NCBI GenBank assembly: GCA_041653875.1
Contig: JBAZEM010000002.1
Coordinates: 124,001-188,000 of the forward strand
From: VSJD01 sp041653875
GTDB lineage: Bacteria; Verrucomicrobiota; Kiritimatiellia; JAAZAB01
DNA: 64,000 nt
Direction of reading: 5' to 3'
Part shown: positions 50,756 through 61,929 of the stretch, one piece after another
Numbering within the stretch: position 1 is the first letter of the stretch
Layout: each line of letters begins with the position of its first letter
Program-made: the position numbers and the translations under genes
The notes under the pieces: generated by a model
Seen by the model: the letters and a program-made list of their open reading frames with translations, nothing else
What the model was told of the DNA's origin: nothing
Databases searched by the model: none

Positions 50756-50946
50756 ACGCGTTTTCGGACAGCATTCAAATCCAGGTCTATATCCATCCGG
50801 CCCCTGAATTGCCTCAACGCCTGAAGCCGGTTCTTCCGCACGAGGTCTTGCAGGGCCGTGATGATCACAGCCGTCTTAGTCTTCTGCTGGGAAACCTTCA
50901 TCGCCGCTTGCACAAGCACGTCAGGCAAGTCCAGTGTCGTTCTCAT
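50752..50946 (-). CDS. vapB: VapB-type antitoxin
   Basis: 64 aa. MRTTLDLPDVLVQAAMKVS is the ribbon-helix-helix of the short VapB (DUF2191-like) antitoxins; KTKTAVIITALQDLVRK follows, with a short basic tail. A perfect 13-bp inverted repeat sits 10 nt upstream of the ATG and is the likely operator. Confidence 0.88.
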   Translation of the reverse strand: MRTTLDLPDVLVQAAMKVSQQKTKTAVIITALQDLVRKNRLQALRQFRGRMDIDLDLNAVRKRV

Positions 50947-50955
50947 CGCCCCTCC

Positions 50956-50995
50956 ATTCTATATGCATCCTAATCGCCTTTAATGCATATAGAAT
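50956..50995. promoter_or_regulatory. 13-bp palindromic operator of the second toxin-antitoxin module
   Basis: ATTCTATATGCAT at 50956-50968 and ATGCATATAGAAT at 50983-50995, exact reverse complements separated by 14 nt, just upstream of the antitoxin ATG. Confidence 0.8.
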
Positions 50996-51175
50996 ATGCT
51001 TCCGCCCTCGCCATGTCCATATCTTTTTATTGCCCAACGGCCCGAATGAGCCGCAGCGCAGTCCGATAACGGCACGCCCGCGCGCAAGATATTTAGATAT
51101 GGCAGGACTTCGTTATGCGGAGTCAACGACAAACCGGCGGGGAAAGCAATGGGGCAGTGACGCAGGGGTGTGGAT

Positions 51176-51216
51176 GCGGTTCGATAGAACCGCGGATTGC
51201 CGTTCTGGCGAACGGC
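51176..51216. repeat. Double-hairpin element B, inverted order
   Basis: GCGGTTCGATAGAACCGC at 51176-51193 and GCCGTTCTGGCGAACGGC at 51199-51216. The 5-nt spacer is much shorter than in other copies. Confidence 0.8.
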
Positions 51217-51227
51217 CGCTGTAACTG

Positions 51228-51398
51228 CTCAGGAGTCAGAATTCAGGAGTCAGTAGTCAGAATACGGAACCCGTATAGGCCAAGCGAATACGAAGAGAAT
51301 CGGCGCTAAACACAAGGCCTTGGCGGAATGTCTGTCGCGTTCTTCCGATTCTTACGTATTTTATTCTGTATCCTGAATTCTGACTCCTGACTACCTGA
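51228..51398. repeat. Facing heptamer arms (AGAATTC/AGGAGTC units)
   Basis: Left arm about 51229-51277 (TCAGGAGTCAGAATTCAGGA), right arm about 51360-51397 (GAATTCTGACTCCTGAC). About 85 nt lie between. Downstream of gltD. No gene between 50.95 and 51.46 kb. Confidence 0.8.
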
Positions 51399-51464
51399 GT
51401 TGTTACCGGCCGCTACACCTGATACGCGACGCCCGGTCTTGTCATGCATATGTCTTCCCCCACG

Positions 51465-52932
51465 TCATTGACCCGTTACCCGGGAAAGCAAGCCCATGAT
51501 CTCGCGCGCGGCGGCCATGCCATCGGCGATGGCCCGGGCCACGAGGGATGGGCCGCTGCGGATGTCGCCGGCAATAAATACGCCCGGAATACTTGTCGTA
51601 TGCGCTTCAGCCGTTTTGACGCCGGCCTGGCCGCCTGCCCGCCATGCTATCCGCGGCGAGATTGCAGGCGGGGCATGTTCAAGATGGAGACTGGCGGCGA
51701 TGCGCTCCCAGCCGGTCACCACATACCCCAGGGCCAGCAAAACCAATTCGGCTTCCACCGTGAACTCCGTGCCCGGGCGCGGGATGAATTCAAGCCGCCC
51801 ATCCGCCTGGCGGCGCGCTTCAACTTCGACGCAATCCAGGGCGGTGACGCGGCCGTTCCGGCCGTGAAACTTCAGTGTGTTGACCCCCCAGCGCCGAACG
51901 CCGCCTTCCTTGTGGCTGGTCGAGTCGCGCCGGATAACGGGCCACATGGGCCATGGCATCGCGGCGGTTCGCGCCTTGGGCGGCTCGGGCAAAATTTCCA
52001 ACTGCGTAACGCTTTTGGCGCCTTGCCGGATGGCGGTCCCCAGGCAGTCGGCGCCTGTGTCGCCGCCGCCGATAATCACGACGTTTTTACCGCGCGCATC
52101 GATGTCCTCCGCGGATCCCAACCGCTCCCCCGTATTTTTTTTATTCTGGGCGGCAAGATAATCCATGGCGAAATGAATGCCCGCCAAATCGCGGCCGGGG
52201 ACCTTTAAATCCCTGGGCTCACTCGCTCCGCCGCACAGGCAAATGGCGTTGAAACGGCTTTGCAGATATTTGCCGGATATATCCGTCCCGACATTCACCC
52301 CGGTCTCGAAACGGACGCCTTCCTGTTCCATGAGCCGGATACGCCGGTCTAAAACCCATTTTTCCAGTTTGAAATCCGGGATGCCGTAACGCAGCATCCC
52401 GCCGATCTTTGCGGCGCGCTCATAAACCACGACCTGGTATCCGGCCTTGTTAAGCGTGGCGGCCGCGGCCAGGCCGGCCGGACCGGATCCAATCACCGCG
52501 ATCTTCTCCTCAAGGCGTTTTGAGGGAGGCATCGGCTTAAGATAGCCCTTGGCGAACCCCCGCTCGACGATCGCCAGCTCGATTTGCCGGATCGTCACGG
52601 CCTCGTCATTGATGGCGAGCACACAGGACGCTTCGCAAAGGGCCGGACAAAGCCGCGCCGTGAATTCAGGCAGGGGATTGGCCGCGAGCAGGAGCGCCAG
52701 CGCCTCTTCCCAGCGTTCCTGCCAAGCCAGGTCGTTCAATTCCGGGATCGTATTCGCCAGCGGACAGCCGTAGCCGTGGCAGAAAGGCGTGCCGCACTCC
52801 ATACAGCGCGCCAACTGGGCACGGAGCGCTTCGTCCGCGAATGGAATCTCGACGGCCTTGAAGTCCTTGATGCGCTCATGCGCGGGACGATAGCCGGGCT
52901 CCTGGCGCGCGTGCTCCAAAAATCCTCCGGTT

Positions 52933-52940
<8 letters not shown>
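51465..52940 (-). CDS. gltD: Glutamate synthase small subunit
   Basis: 491 aa from ATG 52940 (MGKTGGFLEHARQEPGYR, the family start). The FAD/NADPH subunit feeding electrons to GltB. N-terminal 4Fe-4S region: CMECGTPFCHGYGCPLAN and RLCPALCEASC. FAD: IAVIGSGPAGLAAAATLNKAG (about 150). NADPH: KNVVIIGGGDTGADCLGTA (about 295). C-terminal TSIPGVFIAGDIRSGPSLV. Before the last motif, about 12 extra residues (PAISPRIAWRAGG) are coded by a copy of palindromic element E at 51635-51672. The start overlaps the gltB stop by 8 nt. Confidence 0.96.
51635..51672. repeat. Palindromic element E inside the gltD reading frame
   Basis: CTGCCCGCCATGCTATCC followed by a GCGGCGAGA loop segment and TTGCAGGCGGG. Intergenic relatives at 22964-22994, 23076-23110 and 37598-37632 have the same ends CTGCCCG/CAGGCGGG. 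Read in frame in GltD. Confidence 0.8.
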
Positions 52941-57468
<4,528 letters not shown>

Positions 57469-57618
57469 TGGCATTCTCCCGACATCCAACTGACGACACC
57501 TAAACACGCACACTATCGCAAAAATCATCCGTTTGCCAAGCATAGTATTTCAGATAATTACTAACGTTCTCATAATAGGCCAGACGTGAAATTGTCGCCG
57601 GTTTACACCGGCGGCTAC

Positions 57619-57750
57619 GTAGCCGCGCCTGTGAAGGCGTGGATTCCTAAGACAGCCACGGCGTCACCGCCGCGGCCACATGATATAAGAGTTTGCCTTT
57701 TCCCGAGGGAGTGGGGATGAATTTCGTAGCCGCGCCTGTGAAGGCGTGGC
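57619..57750. repeat. Element D copies upstream of gltB
   Basis: An inverted-orientation D copy at 57619-57678 (GTAGCCGCGCCTGTGAAGGC, later GGCGTCACCGCCGCGGCC) and a half copy at about 57726-57750. Between the gltB and radical SAM genes nothing else is recognisable. Confidence 0.75.
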
Positions 57751-57877
57751 TCTTCCAAAACCATGTCCATTCTATTTCGGGAATGTTAATATCTTGACGT
57801 CCATAGAATTCTGCGTGAAGGCCGAACCTAAAATTTCCAGTTTCATCCTCCATCCTTTTCATCTATCCTGCTTCCCT

Positions 57878-59206
57878 ATGCGGAGTCGGCCAACAACAGT
57901 TGCGGCGGATTGCAGGGGCCGGATCGTCGATCTGCCCGGACTGGCCGCCGCCGGACGCAGTGGCCACACGGTCTATCCGCTGGATGGCGCCCAACTCATA
58001 CCCCTGCCCGCCGGCAGTGACCTCTACCTACTGCCAAAGCGGCAGGCACTGGGTTTTGACGCTGACGGCAGGATAGTTGCCGCTGACGGGCGATACACCG
58101 CCGTGGCGGCCTTCCTGCCGCCCGGCTACACGACCCTCTCGCTGGCCGCCTTCCAGAGCGGCGCCGCGGCGCCAAGACTTCCGCTCTATTGCTACGGCGC
58201 CGTCGCCTGGTATCGCGGCGGATTCCACGTCCCGGCCTTGCGGGTGGATTCCGATCCCAAGCACGATCCCAGCCGCTGGGACCGGCGCACGGTTGGCCGG
58301 CAGGTCAAAGCCTGGCTCAAGCGCTATCCGGCCAACCGCCTGATCGCGCACCATGGGCTGGTCTGCGCGTTGCAGTACGCTTGTCCCAATGCGATCAACC
58401 TGTTCCTGCGGCGCTGGGAGGCGCCGGTGGCCGTATCGGGCGGGTGTAACGCCAAATGCCAGGGGTGCATTTCCAAACAAGCCGCGCCGGATGTAAAATC
58501 GCCGCAGAACCGAATCGGTTTTGTTCCCACAGTGGAGGAGATCGTCGAATTGGCGGTCCAACATCTTGAGCAAGCCCCGCGCGCCATGATCAGCTTCGGC
58601 CAGGGCTGTGAGGGCGAGCCGCTCCTGCAGGGCGACCTTATCGAAACGGCCATTCGCGCGATTCGTCGGCAAACCGGACGCGGAACCTTGCACCTCAACA
58701 CCAACGGCAGTTTGCCCAAGACAGTGGCACGCTTGGTTGACGCGGGATTGGACAGCATCCGCGTGTCGCTGAACAGCGCGCGCGAGCCGCTTTACACGGC
58801 TTATTACAACTGCCAAAACTATTCCTTTGCCGATGTCAAACAGACGCTCCGGATTGCCGGCCGGGGCGGATTGTGGACCTCTCTGAACTATCTGACCTTT
58901 CCCGGCGTCACGGACGATGAAAAAGAATACGCCGCGCTGGCCAAACTGCTGGCCGCCGTAAAGCCGCGGATGATCCAATGGCGCAACCTCAATATCGACC
59001 CCGACTGGTATATGCAGACCGTTGACCGCGCCGTGCCGGCGCGCCGCCGCCGGATCATGGGCATCCCCGAGCTCATGCGAAGGTTAAATACGGAGTTCCC
59101 GGAAATCCGCTTCGGCTATTTCAATCCGCCGGCGAAAAGTGAACCGAGAATGGCAGCTACTCAGATTTTCAACTACGAAACACGCAAAATTCACGAAACA
59201 AATTAA
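57878..59206 (+). CDS. Radical SAM protein of unknown specificity
   Basis: 442 aa from ATG 57878; the upstream frame (to 57746) crosses repeat DNA. A non-standard N-terminal domain of about 180 residues precedes the cluster motif CNAKCQGC (residues about 190-197, CX3CX2C). The barrel follows: MISFGQGCEGEPLL (Gly-rich SAM site), LHLNTNGSLPKTVARL, LDSIRVSLNSA, WRNLNIDPDWY. Relatives seem to act as stand-alone enzymes; no maturation partner or precursor peptide is beside it. The last residues (NYETRKIHETN) are coded by the left arm of a repeat array. Confidence 0.85.
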   Translation: MRSRPTTVAADCRGRIVDLPGLAAAGRSGHTVYPLDGAQLIPLPAGSDLYLLPKRQALGFDADGRIVAADGRYTAVAAFLPPGYTTLSLAAFQSGAAAPRLPLYCYGAVAWYRGGFHVPALRVDSDPKHDPSRWDRRTVGRQVKAWLKRYPANRLIAHHGLVCALQYACPNAINLFLRRWEAPVAVSGGCNAKCQGCISKQAAPDVKSPQNRIGFVPTVEEIVELAVQHLEQAPRAMISFGQGCEGEPLLQGDLIETAIRAIRRQTGRGTLHLNTNGSLPKTVARLVDAGLDSIRVSLNSAREPLYTAYYNCQNYSFADVKQTLRIAGRGGLWTSLNYLTFPGVTDDEKEYAALAKLLAAVKPRMIQWRNLNIDPDWYMQTVDRAVPARRRRIMGIPELMRRLNTEFPEIRFGYFNPPAKSEPRMAATQIFNYETRKIHETN

Positions 59207-59275
59207 GAGAGCTGACTTTGGACATCCAAAAATTTATTTCTCCCATTTTCGCGCTTTTCGCGTATTTCGTAGTTG
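59167..59275. repeat. Facing repeat arms overlapping the radical SAM 3' end
   Basis: Left arm about 59169-59205 (ACGAAACACGCAAAATTCAC), right arm about 59247-59274 (TTTTCGCGCTTTTCGCGTAT). The left arm codes the final residues and stop of the radical SAM gene. Confidence 0.7.
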
Positions 59276-59319
59276 TCATTTTCTTCAGCTGAGCAGTTAC
59301 AACAAAATGGAGGATGCCC

Positions 59320-60717
59320 ATGAAAATCGTTAAGAAAATCCTGAAATGGCTGGGAATCGGCATTGGCGCGTTGCTGGTTCTGATAATTCTGGCCTCGCTC
59401 GTCATGAATGTGGTCTTCAGCCGCGAACTCCGGCAAACCATGGCCCAGCTTAAGGCCGAGGGCCGCGCGCTGACCGTCGCCGAAATCCGGCCCGCGCCGG
59501 TCCCGGATGACCAGAACGCGGCGCCGCTCATGCAGAAAGCCGCTGAATTGATGGGGTATGGTTTGGGCACTAATCCGCCCCCAAAGGCGGCCCCCGCAAT
59601 CAAAGAGTTGTCCGACCTGATTAACTCTAATCAAACGGCGGATATTTCCACATGGCCGATTGCGCACCGCGAAGCTCTGCCACGCCTGATCCAGGCCCCG
59701 GAAATGACACAACTTTTTGCCGTTCTGCATGAAGCCTCGCAAATGCCCGGCTATAATAACAATCTGAAATACGAGGATGGACTGAACATATTTCCGCCTA
59801 ATTTGGGTCCGGTCCGGCAAACGACCAGGCTCCTTATTATCAATGCCGAACTGACTGCTCAAAACGGAAATACTGAAAAGGCTTGGGCAACCGTTTTAGA
59901 AGCATTGAAACTGGTTGATCTCTTGCAACAAGAGCCGATTCTGGTCACCCAGTTAACACGCGTCGCCTGCGACAGAGCAATTATTGATTGTATGGAGCGC
60001 ATGGCCAACAAAACCGATATCCCAGCCGATCAAGCTCGCACTATAATCGCAGAATTGGCGCACCACACCGACACCACACCATGGATTCGGGCCATGGATT
60101 TTGACCGAATGATGATGGGAACGTTGTATTTTCAAATTATCCAGTATGGTTCTTTCACAAATTGTAACACGCGTGTATTCACGGAGATGAACATCCGTCG
60201 AAGGCTTTACAGGGCATTTGGATTCCCAATGCTCGGTCTCTTGAAAAGAGATTGCTCTGTTTATCTTAAACTGATGTCCCAGATTCAAGATCACTACAAA
60301 GTTCCTTACTGGGAGGCTGCCGAAACGATCCGTAATCATCCGCTTGATCAACAAATCCCACGTTTCTGTACTTGGACCCGCTCGACACTTACGGGATCAG
60401 AATACGGACTGGTCGCTTGCAAAGCGACGCACGACGCCGCCATCGCTGTCGCCCGCGTGGGCCTGGGACTAAAACTGTTCAAGCAGAAAAACGGGGCCTA
60501 CCCGGAAACGCTGGACAACCTGGCGCCCGAATTCATAGACGCCATCCCGCTCGATCCTTTTACCGGAAAGGCGCTCATCTACCGCAAGGCTGAGGCCGGA
60601 TTCATTCTCTATAGCCTGGGTCCCAATCAGCGGGATGACAACGGCACGCCCCGGCCGACCGGCAAGAACGTTACAGGCAAAGAGCCTTACGATATCGTCT
60701 GGCAATGCGCAAAATGA
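59320..60717 (+). CDS. N-terminally anchored protein with pseudopilin-like C-terminus
   Basis: 465 aa from ATG 59320 (GGAGG six nt upstream; ATG 59314 is too close to it). One N-terminal membrane segment (WLGIGIGALLVLIILASLVMNVVF), then a long helical soluble region with Ala/Leu-rich stretches. The last about 90 residues (ARVGLGLKLFKQKNGAYPETLDNLAPEF, DPFTGKALIYRKAEAGFILYSLGPN) closely resemble the C-terminal half of GspG-type pseudopilins (YP-x2-L, PxDPFTG, Y-SxGP). Proteins like this are common in Planctomycetes/Verrucomicrobia genomes. Function unknown. Confidence 0.65.
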   Translation: MKIVKKILKWLGIGIGALLVLIILASLVMNVVFSRELRQTMAQLKAEGRALTVAEIRPAPVPDDQNAAPLMQKAAELMGYGLGTNPPPKAAPAIKELSDLINSNQTADISTWPIAHREALPRLIQAPEMTQLFAVLHEASQMPGYNNNLKYEDGLNIFPPNLGPVRQTTRLLIINAELTAQNGNTEKAWATVLEALKLVDLLQQEPILVTQLTRVACDRAIIDCMERMANKTDIPADQARTIIAELAHHTDTTPWIRAMDFDRMMMGTLYFQIIQYGSFTNCNTRVFTEMNIRRRLYRAFGFPMLGLLKRDCSVYLKLMSQIQDHYKVPYWEAAETIRNHPLDQQIPRFCTWTRSTLTGSEYGLVACKATHDAAIAVARVGLGLKLFKQKNGAYPETLDNLAPEFIDAIPLDPFTGKALIYRKAEAGFILYSLGPNQRDDNGTPRPTGKNVTGKEPYDIVWQCAK

Positions 60718-60741
60718 GGAAATTGGAAAGACCGCTTCAAA

Positions 60742-60845
60742 AGTAGCCGCAAAAAGGCGCAAAAACCGCAAAATAAGAACAACTGAAATGCCCCAATTCT
60801 TACATTTTTGTGAATCTTGCGCCTTTTTGCGGCTATTTGCGTCTA
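60742..60845. repeat. Facing repeat arms (GCAAAAA units)
   Basis: Left arm about 60742-60778 (GCCGCAAAAAGGCGCAAAAA), right arm about 60810-60842 (TTGCGCCTTTTTGCGGCTAT). It follows the anchored protein gene. Confidence 0.75.
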
Positions 60846-60860
60846 CGCTTCCTTCTTATT

Positions 60861-60947
60861 CCGAATCGAAACGCGGAAGGCGCGGGCTTCGATCGTTTTG
60901 CGGGCGGTGGCATCGGCTTGGGCTTCGCTTAATTCGGCCGGCTCGAC
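60861..60947 (-). pseudogene. Duplicated 3'-end fragment of ileS
   Basis: An ungapped 87-bp match to the coding end of ileS (61942-62028), about nine in ten bases identical. Read on the minus strand it still encodes EPAELSEAQADATARKTIEA, then RAFRVSIRNKKEA and a stop. Upstream of this block the similarity to ileS ends abruptly. Confidence 0.85.
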
Positions 60948-60996
60948 CGGCCGCACAACCGGCGGGCACAACCTGCATGGCCTTGCGCTGTGGTCT

Positions 60997-61272
60997 TTAA
61001 CCGGCCTTCATTTGGCCTGTCAAATATTTATGAATTATGCTTGAAACCAACGTTTGATACGGCAAACCTTCTTGAACAGCCCGCAGTTTTATATTGTTAT
61101 AGTCCCAATCGGACATGCGGATGTTGATCTTCTTGATCTTATTCAAGGCCTTCCGGGCATGGGATTGGTAATTTCTTATTTCTTCCGCCATATCGGGAAC
61201 GGCAACCCATTCGCCGTTTTCGATTTCCTTGTCCAACGCCGCCTCTTCTTTGGTGAGCAACAGCTTTTTCAT
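60997..61272 (-). CDS. brnA: BrnA/CopG-type antitoxin
   Basis: 91 aa from ATG 61272 with GGAGG 7 nt upstream; it overlaps the toxin stop by 4 bp. After an acidic N-terminus (EEAALDKEIENGEWVAVPDM) comes a C-terminal ribbon-helix-helix (INIRMSDWDYNNIKLRAVQE, then GLPYQTLVSSIIHKYL). This layout, with DNA binding at the C-terminus and the toxin gene first, is that of BrnTA modules. Confidence 0.88.
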   Translation of the reverse strand: MKKLLLTKEEAALDKEIENGEWVAVPDMAEEIRNYQSHARKALNKIKKINIRMSDWDYNNIKLRAVQEGLPYQTLVSSIIHKYLTGQMKAG

Positions 61273-61538
61273 TTTTTGCCTCCAATATATTTTCTGGTCG
61301 ATGCGCGACTGGGATATATTGTTTTTAAGAAACACGTTCCATCATGTTCTTTCACAAATGGCACATTAAAGGCATACCCTTCGCGTTCAACGACAAATAT
61401 TTCTTGATTTGGTTTTTTCGAGTGTTTTAAAATCGCCCGCAAACAGCCTTCGTCTATAAGATAAATTATTTCCTCAAATGTAACGCCGCGGTTCTCCGCA
61501 AGCCATTTGTTTTTCCCGGAATTCCAATCGAATTTCAT
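61269..61538 (-). CDS. brnT: BrnT-type ribonuclease toxin
   Basis: 89 aa from ATG 61538 (a 95-aa frame opens at 61556). BrnT fold: MKFDWNSGKNKWLAENRGVT, FEEIIYLIDEG, QEIFVVEREGYAFNVPFV, TIYPSRASTRKYI, with the Arg/Lys cluster near the C-terminus. BrnT is a RelE-like RNase. AT-richer than its surroundings and enclosed, with brnA, between two copies of the ileS 3' end. Confidence 0.85.
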   Translation of the reverse strand: MKFDWNSGKNKWLAENRGVTFEEIIYLIDEGCLRAILKHSKKPNQEIFVVEREGYAFNVPFVKEHDGTCFLKTIYPSRASTRKYIGGKK

Positions 61539-61716
61539 AGGGTAAATATAGGACAATGCCTACCTTTTGTCAATACCGATAATTTTGCGCCAGGTAAGTT
61601 CAAACTTCCTGACCTCGTGTGAGTTTAAAAAAGCGGGGGGGGGCGATCTTCCCCAAACAGCGCGACCACGACTCTGGGCGTGGTAAACAGGAACGCTTGC
61701 CTCGCGTTGCGCGGAA

Positions 61717-61914
61717 GGGGCGTGGATTCTATAGCCACAACTCCGCGCCGTCACCGGCGCGGTTACACAGGAAGAAAACGTGATTTCGTAGTCGCGGCGG
61801 CTTGCCTCGGCGAAGCTTTTAGTGAAGCCTGGGTGACACCGTGGCCACCGAGAAACTCCGCGCCGTTACCCATACTCCGCCGGAGCGCTTCGCAGGGCAA
61901 GCCGGCGCGGCTAC
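61717..61914. repeat. Element D copies, one with two nested F-like elements
   Basis: A D-like copy at 61717-61766, then a second D at 61788-61914 whose two halves are each interrupted: at about 61800-61831 between GTCGCGGCG and GTGACACCGTGGC (F-like, CTTGCCTCGGCGAAGC...), and at about 61871-61902 (inverted F-like, CTCCGCCGGAGCGCTTCGC). The rest of 61.54-61.93 kb has no gene. Confidence 0.8.
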
Positions 61915-61929
61915 CCGAGTTAATCCACG

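Noticed and set aside
59314..59319. Start of the anchored protein at 59314
   Set aside because: That ATG directly follows the GGAGG site; the ATG at 59320 has the proper six-nt spacing.
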